Part shown: positions 28,350 through 35,720 of the stretch, one piece after another
How positions within the stretch are numbered: position 1 is the first letter of the stretch
How the letters are laid out: each line of letters begins with the position of its first letter
Assembly: GCF_003315795.1 (NCBI RefSeq)
Contig: NZ_QMEY01000012.1
Location: 62,001-126,000, forward strand
Direction: 5' to 3'
DNA: 64,000 nucleotides
Source of the DNA: Spongiactinospora rosea
GTDB taxonomy: Bacteria; Actinomycetota; Actinomycetes; Streptosporangiales; Streptosporangiaceae
Program-made: the position numbers and the translations under genes
Notes under the pieces: model-generated
Seen by the model: the letters and a program-made list of their open reading frames with translations, nothing else
Databases searched by the model: none
Told to the model about the DNA's origin: nothing

Positions 28350-28688
28350 GTGGTCGCGGAATTGCTTCCTCCTGAGGAGGCGGACCGAATGTCGTTCGAC
28401 CTCTGGCTCATCGCCTATTACCCCAACGGCGCGCGGCGCGGCCTGCTGCCGCACCCAGGTCGAGGTGGCGTTCCCGTTCAACGACGTGCCCAGCCTGCGG
28501 TTCGGCTACAGCTCGAACGCGCCGGAGCTGACCTGATCGCCACTTCGGCCGAACTCCAGCTCCAGTGGACGACGGACGGGCATGCGTGGTTCGACTACGC
28601 CGAGGGCCGGTTTCTGCTGATCCGCCGCGAGGGCGACCAGTTAGCCGATACGGGCCGACTGGTCCCCCGAGTTGGTCCGAGACGCTGA
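28350..28688 (+). pseudogene. Frameshifted gene fragment
   Basis: One frame reads MSFDLWLIAYYPNGARRGLL. Near 28460 protein-like sequence continues in another frame as VEVAFPFNDVPSLRFGYSSN, and after about 28535 it returns to the first frame as AELQLQWTTDGHAWFDYAEG. A single gene with two compensating shifts explains this best. The text reminds me of phage tail-associated or actinobacterial hypothetical proteins, but I cannot name a family. Confidence 0.4.
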
Positions 28689-28881
28689 CGCACCGCAGCA
28701 GGGCACGGGGCGTTCAGCATGATCAAGCGTGTGTCACTTCTGGCCCGAAACCTCCTCGGTGTCCGCTGGCACCACCCGCTGATACCGCTCCCTCGGAGCA
28801 GTCCGGTGCTCCCCCCGCGCGCGGCCACCCGCGCGGCCGCTTGCAGAGGCCGGGCAATCATCCACGGGACAACAGCAGGCG

Positions 28882-29832
28882 TCACTTGACGCGGGTAGGC
28901 AGGAGCTGGGTGTTTTCCAGGCCGAGGTCCGTGAGGGCCTGGTCGATGCTGGGGCGGAGGGGATCATCATCGATGAGGGGACTTACCACGCTGGCGGCTT
29001 GGAGGAGCGCCACAGCCAGTTGGATGACGTCCGCATCGCCGAGCTTTGCGGCATTCTGTCGGGCCTGAAGGGTGCCGTCATCCATGTGCTCGACGTACGC
29101 ACTGGCGGTGGCCATGGTGGTGTGTGACAGCGAGGAGAGGTGCGAGTACACCGGGTAAACGTCTGCGACATCGTACCGCTCGAGCATGTCGTAGAAGTTC
29201 TTCAGCTCATACTTGAACTTTTCATGGAGTTCCTGCTCTGATGCGGTTCGGGCAGGCAGGGTCGACCGCTGTGTGGCAGCCAGTTCCAGGGTGGCCCGCA
29301 TCTCGGCGGCGCCGGTCCAGCCAGTTTCCTCCAGCTTCTTGCAGAGCTTCTCGCGCTCGTCGTCGCCACGGGCGACGAGCGCGTCCACAGCGGCATCGCC
29401 ATTGTCGACGAGCCAGTTGATGGCGTATGCGTGGTTGAAGACATTGCGGACCAGGGGGGCGACCTCGATCGTGAAGCCTCGCTCCGTGAGCATCAGTGCG
29501 GCCTCGGCCGTGCGGCAAGGTAAGACGCCACCAGCTGTACACCGGGCCGAACACCCGCGCCTTAGCCACGGCGGCTTCAGGCCCGTGGCGATGACGCTCT
29601 CGGCGGCCTTAAGGAGGGATGCAGCGGTTGCGCGAGCGAGTTCGCCGGTCTTCTGATCATTCGTCAGGTTCGAAATGGCAGGACTGTAAGGGCATACCGC
29701 GCGGAGCGGATCATCGGGAGGCGGCACAGTGCTGCGCTGGTCGTAGCGGGTCGCGGGGCGTTCCAGATGAGGATGCGCCAGTCGGTACCGTGCTCCGCTC
29801 CTCATCCAAGAAGTACTCCACCACCCCGACAT
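28882..29832 (-). CDS. DUF5677-like hypothetical protein
   Basis: 316 residues at most; the first ~50 look non-coding and the true start may be nearer residue 60. The recognisable part has AEAALMLTERGFTIEVAPLV then RNVFNHAYAINWLVDNG, a long charged helical stretch, and VYSHLSSLSHTTMATASAYV. This is the helical pattern of DUF5677-type proteins (an Arg-rich 'LvRn..E' helix followed by 'y..lS..vH'). Molecular function is unknown. Such proteins turn up in mobile and defence-rich regions. The segment CSARCTAGGVLPCRT is atypical and could mark an upstream frameshift. Confidence 0.5.
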   Translation of the reverse strand: MSGWWSTSWMRSGARYRLAHPHLERPATRYDQRSTVPPPDDPLRAVCPYSPAISNLTNDQKTGELARATAASLLKAAESVIATGLKPPWLRRGCSARCTAGGVLPCRTAEAALMLTERGFTIEVAPLVRNVFNHAYAINWLVDNGDAAVDALVARGDDEREKLCKKLEETGWTGAAEMRATLELAATQRSTLPARTASEQELHEKFKYELKNFYDMLERYDVADVYPVYSHLSSLSHTTMATASAYVEHMDDGTLQARQNAAKLGDADVIQLAVALLQAASVVSPLIDDDPLRPSIDQALTDLGLENTQLLPTRVK

Positions 29833-30393
29833 CTCGGCGTAGTCGGAGCAGCCGGGCGGTGGCCGTCGCCTAGCGCACCTACTCGACGGCGCCCGCCCTG
29901 GAGAGGGCGCGGGTGCGGCGCCTCAGGCAGGTGTCCCGAAATTGGTGACGGGGTGTTCGGTCAGGCGGTCATCCACGTGATCGCCCGCACGGGGACGGCG
30001 GGTACGCGGTGATCGGCCGGTCGCCGCTGACGGTGACCGGGAGCTGGCGGGCCGCCCGCTCCTGCTGCGATCGCGGCTGCTTTTGTTACCACGCCTCCTG
30101 GCGGGTCTTTCGCCGTTTGGGGGTGAAGGGCTCTCCGCGGTGGCATACCGGCTTTACCGGCTGGCCCTGCACGTGCACGGCCGGCCGCCCCTGGGCCGTC
30201 ACACTGGTCGTCCCAGCGGATGAACGGTTCGTCCCGGACGGGTTGCTGGTCATGGCCGACACGAACGAACTCCTGGCGGCCGCGCTGATCTACCCGCTGG
30301 CCCCCACGGCACCGGCCATGAAGCCACCGAGGGGCTACTGGGCGACGTGCTGATCCACCCGTCCGCCGATCGAGCGGCGATGATGACGGACGT
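29833..30393. other. Degraded region without a clear gene
   Basis: About 560 bases. Short plus-strand peptides such as VTLVVPADERFVPDGLLVMA look protein-like but are not part of a coherent frame. I see eroded sequence and no functional gene. Confidence 0.4.
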
Positions 30394-30519
30394 TCTTGGG
30401 TCATCATGGAACTGGTGCGCGGGCGCTCCCTGCAGGACCTGCTGACGACCGAGAGAGCGCTGCCGCTCAGTCGGGTCGCGCAGATCGGGTTACAGGTGCT
30501 AGAGGCTCTGAGCACGCGC
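30394..30519 (+). pseudogene. Ser/Thr kinase fragment
   Basis: The frame reads SWVIMELVRGRSLQDLLTTE then ALPLSRVAQIGLQVLEALST, which matches the hinge and alpha-D/alpha-E region of actinobacterial Ser/Thr protein kinases. There is no glycine-rich loop upstream and no HRDxKxxN downstream, so this is a remnant of about 42 residues. Confidence 0.5.
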
Positions 30520-30692
30520 TGTGGTCGCTTGCTCCCAATGCTCTCGGCCGCATAGAAGATCGACAGGAGCACCCGATCGATCCCAAATGCTCTCAACCGC
30601 CGGCAACCGACCCCATCAAACGCCACTGGCCTGCGAAGCTGGAAAAGCCGCAGGCCAGCGGACAGTCCGAACTACCTTGACACAGTAGAGGT

Positions 30693-30718
30693 CAGGGCGC
30701 CGCCTCAACGACGCCCTG
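30693..30718. terminator. Hairpin with CAGGGCG/CGCCCTG arms
   Basis: Seven-base perfect arms with a 12-base loop in the intergenic border region; possible terminator, no clear T-run. Confidence 0.3.
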
Positions 30719-30853
30719 ATTTGCCGCTGCACCAGCCGAGAGCACTGCGCATGGATCCGTTCGGCGGACAAGCTGACTTTTGAGGATCATGGAACTTACA
30801 CGATCATGACACGCGAGCACCATCCGAGCGCACCCAGGCCCAGAAACGACTGC

Positions 30854-30882
30854 GGGCGCCCTCGCGGGAAGCGAGAACGCCC
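30854..30882 (-). terminator. Probable terminator of tRNA-Lys
   Basis: Arms GGGCGCCCTCGC and GCGAGAACGCCC pair at 10 of 12 positions around a GGGAA loop, about 24 bases beyond the 3' end of the minus-strand tRNA. Placement fits transcription termination. Confidence 0.45.
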
Positions 30883-30905
30883 AGGTCGATCGCCAAGTGA
30901 TCGGG

Positions 30906-30979
30906 TGCGCCGCCAGGGACTCGAACCCCGGACCCGCTGATTAAGAGTCAGCTGCTCTGACCAACTGAGCTAGCGGCGC
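30906..30979 (-). tRNA. tRNA-Lys(CUU)
   Basis: On the minus strand the acceptor GCGCCGC pairs with GCGGCGC. The D arm contains AGCTCAGTTGGTCAGAGC, the anticodon loop GACTCTTAATC gives CUU, and the T arm carries GGTTCGAGTCC. The 3' CCA is not encoded (ACCC follows the acceptor). Its 3' end faces the mobile region on the left, consistent with use as an integration site. Confidence 0.95.
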
Positions 30980-31037
30980 GTCCAAGAAAGGATACAGGAC
31001 GGTTGCGGGGGTTCGTACGACATCAAGGGGGGCGGGG

Positions 31038-31643
31038 TCAGGGCCAGATGGGCTCGGTGGTGGGGGTGGGGGGTTCGGGGAGGACTTCGAGGCGGTGGAG
31101 GAGGGTGAGGAAGGTGGAGGCGTACGGGGAGGGGGCGGCGACGGAGGCGACGCGGTTCCAGTCGACCTGTTCGCGCAGGGCGCGGACCTGGGGGAGCAGG
31201 GAGCCGTAGTCGCAGCTGTGCTCCGACAGGGGCAGGAGCCAGGAGATGACCAGGTCGGTGGCCTCCAGGACGGGGAGGATGACGGCGTTGGCCTTCAGTG
31301 GCTCGGCGCGTTTGATCAGGTCGGCCGTGACCGGGCGGTCGGCCACCCGGAAGATGAGGTCGACCAGGTGGTCCTCCTCGTCGAACGCCTTGATCAGCCA
31401 GTCCTCCGGCGGCTGCGCCATGCGGAAGCCCAGGCTGGTGAGCGTTTCGGAGGCCAGCGGGATGTCCTCCTGTGGCACGACGAAGTCGACGTCGTGGAGG
31501 GAGGGAGCGGCACCGCGGGCGTACGCGGCGCAGCCGCCCGCGAGGGCGAAGCGGACGTCGGCGGTTTTGAGCCCGATGCCGGCTCGCTTGAGGGTTTCCA
31601 GGATGGCATCGGTGACCGCATGGCTGTGGCTGCCCATGCGCAT
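31038..31643 (-). CDS. Nucleotidyltransferase-fold protein
   Basis: 201 residues. The N-terminal half shows the small nucleotidyltransferase pattern FALAGGCAAYARG followed by HDVDFVVPQED, giving the GG and the DxD-type acidic pair, and later LVDLIFRV for the third acidic position. The C-terminal half is helical. Proteins of this type transfer nucleotides to a small molecule or protein, or act in toxin-antitoxin pairs; no adjacent HEPN partner is seen. It is the first gene on the host side of the tRNA. Confidence 0.65.
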   Translation of the reverse strand: MRMGSHSHAVTDAILETLKRAGIGLKTADVRFALAGGCAAYARGAAPSLHDVDFVVPQEDIPLASETLTSLGFRMAQPPEDWLIKAFDEEDHLVDLIFRVADRPVTADLIKRAEPLKANAVILPVLEATDLVISWLLPLSEHSCDYGSLLPQVRALREQVDWNRVASVAAPSPYASTFLTLLHRLEVLPEPPTPTTEPIWP

Positions 31644-31705
31644 CGGACTACCCCATCGGTCACAGGCTAGACATGACCTGCTCGGCGCCGGGTAGCCGCT
31701 CGCCC

Positions 31706-32206
31706 ATGAATGAGCCGGGCGTACGCCAAAATTCGGACGACGAGAGTCACAAGGAACGAGTGAACCGGGAGCTGGCCGAACTGCTCCAGGGGTTAAGAGT
31801 GGCCGTCACGGGTGTGCAGGTGCTGTTCGCGTTCCTGCTGACCGTCCCGTTCGCCGCCGGGTTCCCCAAGGTGGACCTCGTCGGGCGATGGTTGTTCTTC
31901 ATCTCGCTGATGGCCGCGGCCTTCGCCTCCATCTGCTTCATCGCCCCGGCCGCCCAGCACCGCCTGCTGTTCCGCACCGGTCTGAAGGAGCGGATGCTGC
32001 GCGAGGCGAACGCGCTGGGCGTGGCCGGGGCGGTGCTGCTGGCCGTGGCGATGACGAGCGCCGTGGCGCTGGTGACCGAAGTGGTCATCAACTCCTGGCA
32101 GGCGGCGCTGTTCGGGGCCGCGGTGATGCTCGCCAGCGGGTGGCTCTGGTTCGTGCAGCCGCTGCTGTCCCTTTACCGGCAGCGAAACGGGGAGCGCCCG
32201 CGATGA
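31706..32206 (+). CDS. DUF6328-type four-helix membrane protein
   Basis: 166 residues from ATG 31706. A charged cytoplasmic start (NDDESHKERVNRELAELLQGL-like) precedes four hydrophobic helices: TGVQVLFAFLLTVPFAAGF, WLFFISLMAAAFASICFI, GVAGAVLLAVAMTSAVALV, and AALFGAAVMLASGWLWFVQP. The RVNRELxELLQGLRVxxTGVQVLFAFLL signature is characteristic of the DUF6328 family of actinobacteria. Function is unknown. It stands alone, with a small membrane peptide gene just downstream. Confidence 0.8.
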   Translation: MNEPGVRQNSDDESHKERVNRELAELLQGLRVAVTGVQVLFAFLLTVPFAAGFPKVDLVGRWLFFISLMAAAFASICFIAPAAQHRLLFRTGLKERMLREANALGVAGAVLLAVAMTSAVALVTEVVINSWQAALFGAAVMLASGWLWFVQPLLSLYRQRNGERPR

Positions 32207-32253
32207 CGTCAAGGATGACGTTAAGCCGGTGAGCGGCCGGGCAGTAGCGGCCC

Positions 32254-32403
32254 ATGGCCACTTTGCTTTGGATCATCGCGGTAGTGCTCATCATCTCCGG
32301 GATCTACGTGATCCTGGCCCGTCGCGACATCCTATGGGGTGTCGTCCTCATCGTCCTCGGGTTCCTCGTCGGTCCGGGTGGTGTCAGCATCTTCAATGTA
32401 TGA
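32254..32403 (+). CDS. GPGG-motif small membrane protein
   Basis: 49 residues. ATG 32254 encodes MATLLWIIAVVLIISGIYVI, a short basic turn (LARRDI), a second helix LWGVVLIVLGFLVG and a C-terminal PGGVSIFNV. The two-helix hairpin ending in a GPGG motif is a conserved actinobacterial small-protein type. Function is unknown. Confidence 0.7.
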   Translation: MATLLWIIAVVLIISGIYVILARRDILWGVVLIVLGFLVGPGGVSIFNV

Positions 32404-32430
32404 ACACCGGGCCGGCCCTGCCTGCGGCGT

Positions 32431-33159
32431 CTACTCCTTGAGGTCCTCCTTGAGGCTGTAGACGCCGTAGGCACGGCCGAGCACCGGCAGCGCCACGTTG
32501 CGCACCCTGATGCCCCCGGGCGTCAGGCCCTTCTCGCTCCCCAGGTGGGCGTGGCCGTGCACGATGAGGTCGGCGCCCTCCGCGTCCACCGCCTCGGCCA
32601 GCAGGTAGCTGCCGAGGAACGGATAGATCTCCTTCGGCTCGCCCTCCAGGGTGTCCTTGACCGGCGAGTAGTGCGTGAGCACCACTCGGTGGTCGGCGGG
32701 AGTCTCCTTCAGCGCGACCCGCCAGCGTTCGGCGATGTCCTTGGTGTGACGGACGAACGCCTTGGTCTCCGGCTCACCGAACTCGCTCGCGCACTTGCCG
32801 GCGAACCCTCCGCCGAACCCCTTGCCGCCCACGATCCCCAAGGTCTCACCATGACACTCGATGACGGCCGCCTGGTCGTCCAGGACGATCACCCCGGCGT
32901 CCCGCAGCAACACGGAAATGATCTCCTCGGCGTCGGAGTGGTAGTCGTGGTTGCCCAGTACCGCCACCACCGGGATCGGCAGGTCGCGGAACTCATCGGC
33001 CACCACCCGCCCCTCCTCCTCGGTGCCGTGCCTGGTCAGGTCGCCGGCCAGGAGCAGTACGTCGGCCCGCTCCTCGATGCCGGCGAGCCGGGGACGGAAC
33101 CGCCCGCGCAGGTCTTCGCTCATGTGGATGTCGCCGACCGCGGCGATGCGCACCTTCAC
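32431..33159 (-). CDS. Calcineurin-like metallophosphoesterase
   Basis: 242 residues with the full metal-ligand series: GDIHMS (D, H), LAGDLTRHG (D), VLGNHDYHS (N, H), VVLTHYSP (H) and IVHGHAHLG (H). It should be a soluble dimetal phosphodiesterase or phosphatase; the substrate cannot be told. It overlaps the upstream BON-domain gene by 4 bp, so the two are co-translated. Confidence 0.88.
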   Translation of the reverse strand: MKVRIAAVGDIHMSEDLRGRFRPRLAGIEERADVLLLAGDLTRHGTEEEGRVVADEFRDLPIPVVAVLGNHDYHSDAEEIISVLLRDAGVIVLDDQAAVIECHGETLGIVGGKGFGGGFAGKCASEFGEPETKAFVRHTKDIAERWRVALKETPADHRVVLTHYSPVKDTLEGEPKEIYPFLGSYLLAEAVDAEGADLIVHGHAHLGSEKGLTPGGIRVRNVALPVLGRAYGVYSLKEDLKE

Positions 33160-33407
33160 AGGTTCTCCTCCTCACCGGGGTCGCGTACCTCGACCACGCT
33201 GATCTCGTTGTGGACCTCAAGTTCGGGGGCGGCCTCTCCGGCCACTCCCGCGATCGCCTCGCGGCGGTATTCGTCGCCGACCTGCCCGCGCAGGAAGATC
33301 TGGTCTCCCCGCACGTCCACGCGGATGCCGAGTTCGTGGGTGCGCTCGTCCTCGGCGAGCGCGCGCTGGACTCTGGCGGCGACGTACTGCGGCGCCTCAC
33401 CTGCCAT
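33156..33407 (-). CDS. BON-domain protein
   Basis: 83 residues. After a short start (MAGEAPQYVAARVQRALAED) the region RTHELGIRVDVRGDQIFLRG followed by EVHNEISVVEV has the alpha-beta pattern of a BON domain, including the conserved Gly of the strand turn. There is no signal peptide, so it is probably cytoplasmic, unlike OsmY. BON domains bind phospholipids or other ligands. It is first in a two-gene operon with the phosphoesterase. Confidence 0.75.
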   Translation of the reverse strand: MAGEAPQYVAARVQRALAEDERTHELGIRVDVRGDQIFLRGQVGDEYRREAIAGVAGEAAPELEVHNEISVVEVRDPGEEENL

Positions 33408-33646
33408 CGTGGCCCCTCTCCTAGGCCTGACATTCCGGGCCCCGGCGTTTCAAGCCGTTGCCAAGGTCCGCTTGCCCTGCGACCGGGCGACGAAACCGGC
33501 CCCGGGGGGTTCGGCGGGCCGGAAGCGGGAACATCCTCGCCAGGGCCGTGAGTGCCCCGTGTCTAGGACGCAGGCACACTCGTCGATTTCGTCATGCCTG
33601 AACCGGATTTCCCCGAGATCTCCGGCAGGCGTGCGAAGGAGTGGCC

Positions 33647-34579
33647 ATGCGCCTCGTCGGTGAACACCCCCATGCGCCCGGTCCCGGCGGCCTTCCGGGG
33701 CCGCGTGCCCTGGTGCTGGCCGGTCCCGGGCTCGGCGGGCTGCTGTCCGCCGTGCCCGCCCTGCGGGCGTTGCGCGGGTCCGGGCAGCAGGTACTGCTCG
33801 CGGCCCCCGCCCGGCTGCGCGAGGCGGCCGAGCTGACCGGCGCGGTCGATCGGCTGGTGCCGATCGTGCCCGGCCGTCCCATCCCGTGGTACGCCTCCTA
33901 CGGCGAGCCGCCGGACCTCACGGTCAACCTGCGCGACGCCGACCCGGCGAGCCGCCGCCGGCTGCTCGCCCTGCGCCCGGCCGACCTGTGGGCGTACGAG
34001 CCGGGCGGAGCCGCCCGGCCGCGCCGCGACGGCCCTCACTGGGACGGCGGCGAGGACGAGGTGCGGCGCTGGTGCCGCCTGCTGGGGTGGTACGGCCTGG
34101 CCGCCGACCCGGCGAACACCGCGCTGCCCGTTCCGCTGTGCCCGAACCCGGCCAAGGGCGCCGTGGTCGTCCACCCGGGGCACGCCGGGGCGCAGTGGCC
34201 CGAGCATCGGTTCGCGCTGGTGGCCGATGTGCTGTCGGGCGTGGGGTGGCCGGTGGTGCTGACCGGCGACCGGTCGGAGCGGGCGCTCGCCATGCGCGTC
34301 GCGGCGCAGGGCTTCCTGCCGCCGGGGGCGGTGCTGGCCGGGCGTACGTCGCCGCGGCGGCTGTGCGCGCTGGTCGCGGGGGCGCGGCTGGTGGTGTCCG
34401 GGCATCCGGGCCTGTCCCGGCTGGCGGCGGCGTACGGCACGCCGTGCCTCACCGTGCGCGGCCCGGACACCGGCGTGGACGAAGTGCTGTCCGCCGCGCT
34501 CGACCGGCTCGCCAGGTATGACCAAAACCGCATGGGGTACGGGGTTTCGGCCCCTGCAGAACAAAGGAGGGGAACATGA
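33647..34579 (+). CDS. Glycosyltransferase family 9-like protein
   Basis: 310 residues from ATG 33647 with GAAGGAG upstream. The GT9 (heptosyltransferase) fold is indicated by ALVLAGPGLGGLLSAVPALR at the N-terminus, VVVHPGHAGAQWPEHRFAL in the middle and LVVSGHPGLSRLAAAYGTPC then LTVRGPD near the C-terminus. The family moves sugars from nucleotide donors; in actinobacteria the acceptor is unknown. The last four bases overlap the next small membrane-protein gene. Confidence 0.8.
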   Translation: MRLVGEHPHAPGPGGLPGPRALVLAGPGLGGLLSAVPALRALRGSGQQVLLAAPARLREAAELTGAVDRLVPIVPGRPIPWYASYGEPPDLTVNLRDADPASRRRLLALRPADLWAYEPGGAARPRRDGPHWDGGEDEVRRWCRLLGWYGLAADPANTALPVPLCPNPAKGAVVVHPGHAGAQWPEHRFALVADVLSGVGWPVVLTGDRSERALAMRVAAQGFLPPGAVLAGRTSPRRLCALVAGARLVVSGHPGLSRLAAAYGTPCLTVRGPDTGVDEVLSAALDRLARYDQNRMGYGVSAPAEQRRGT

Positions 34580-34821
34580 CACGTCGTGAGAAGCCCGCCG
34601 TACCGGCGACACCGCTCGATGTCGTGCACATCCGGCTCGGCTCTTTCTTCCTGTTCTTCGCGATCGCCGTCGGCGCGCTGGGCATCGTGGCGAGCGTTCC
34701 GTGGCTGACGGCGGCGATGGCCGTCGTGGCGTTGATCACCATCATCGACATCGTGCTGGCCATGCGCCGTCAGCGGGCGCGTGAGGCCGAAGGGGAGGAA
34801 GGCAGTGACGGGCTCGAATGA
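34576..34821 (+). CDS. Small two-helix membrane protein
   Basis: 81 residues with a basic N-terminus (TRREKPAVPATPLDVVHIRL), two adjacent helices (FFLFFAIAVGALGIVASV and TAAMAVVALITIIDIVLAM) and a charged tail ending SDGLE. It overlaps both the GT9 gene upstream (4 bp) and the SDR gene downstream, so all three are translationally linked. Family not identified. Confidence 0.65.
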   Translation: MTRREKPAVPATPLDVVHIRLGSFFLFFAIAVGALGIVASVPWLTAAMAVVALITIIDIVLAMRRQRAREAEGEEGSDGLE

Positions 34822-35656
34822 CAGCCATACCGGCTACGGCGGCATCGATATGGAGGAACCATTCCAACGCGGGGGTGAGCAGGACGGCCGGCTCGCCGGT
34901 CAGGTGGTGGTGGTCACCGGCGCGGGTGGCGGCGTCGGCCGGGCGACCGCCGGGCGGCTCGGGCGGGAGGGCGCACTCGTCGCGCTGATCGCCCGCGGCG
35001 GGCCCGGGGTGTCCACCGCCGCCGTGGAGGTGGGCGCGGCGGGCGGCAGCGGGATCGTCTACGAGGCCGACGCGGCGGATTATGAGCAGGTCAGGACCGC
35101 CGCCGAACGGATCGAGACGGACCTTGGGCCGATCGACGTGTGGATCAACGTGACCGACGCGGCGCCCGGCGCGCGCTTCACGGACATGCCGCCGGAGGAG
35201 TTCCGGCGGAGCGCGGAGGCGGCCTTTCTGAGCGGCGCGTGGGGCACGCGGGTGGCGCTGGACCTCATGCGCCCGCGCGGGCGCGGCACGATCGTGCAGG
35301 CCGTCTCGGCCCTCGCGTACCGAGCCGTCCCCGGACGGTCCGCGTACTGCGCCGCCGAGCACGCCATCAGGGGCATGACCGAGTCGATCAGGTCCGAACT
35401 GCGCGAGACGGGCGACCAGCTCAAGATCACCATGGTCCGGCTCCCCGCCCCGGAGGCCGGGCCCCTCAAACCGCGCGGCCACGGACAGCAGGCCGACGCC
35501 CTGGTCTTCGCGGCCTGCCACCCGGAGCGCGCGGAGTACCGCGCGGACACCCTGATCAGCGGGCGCTGGCCGTCCCGGCACCCGGCGCTGACCGCCGCAC
35601 TGCTCGGCGTGGGCACCGGCGCGGCCATCGCCGCGCTCCGCCGCCGCCTCACCTGA
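34805..35656 (+). CDS. SDR-family protein lacking the catalytic lysine
   Basis: 283 residues from GTG 34805 with GGAGGAAG upstream. The Rossmann motif is TGAGGGVG (38-45). The substrate-site Ser is in AVSALAY (S168) and Tyr in SAYCAAEHA (Y181), but position 185, where SDR enzymes carry the essential Lys of YxxxK, is Glu. The usual NNAG motif is also altered (INVTDAAPG). NAD(P) binding looks possible, while ordinary SDR chemistry does not. It could be a cofactor-binding regulator or an altered enzyme. It is the last gene of a three-gene overlap with GT9 and a membrane protein. Confidence 0.8.
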   Translation: MTGSNDSHTGYGGIDMEEPFQRGGEQDGRLAGQVVVVTGAGGGVGRATAGRLGREGALVALIARGGPGVSTAAVEVGAAGGSGIVYEADAADYEQVRTAAERIETDLGPIDVWINVTDAAPGARFTDMPPEEFRRSAEAAFLSGAWGTRVALDLMRPRGRGTIVQAVSALAYRAVPGRSAYCAAEHAIRGMTESIRSELRETGDQLKITMVRLPAPEAGPLKPRGHGQQADALVFAACHPERAEYRADTLISGRWPSRHPALTAALLGVGTGAAIAALRRRLT

Positions 35657-35720
35657 TCCGCCGGAGGTTTTCGCCGGACTGGCCGGGTAGTCGGGGGGCA
35701 ATGCCGAGAAGGGAGTCCCG

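Larger units (their letters stand above)
30520..30905. other. Island right border region
   Basis: No gene visible. It contains two hairpins (30693-30718 and 30854-30882) and is the stretch between the last island remnant and the 3' end of tRNA-Lys, where an attachment site would lie. Confidence 0.4.
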
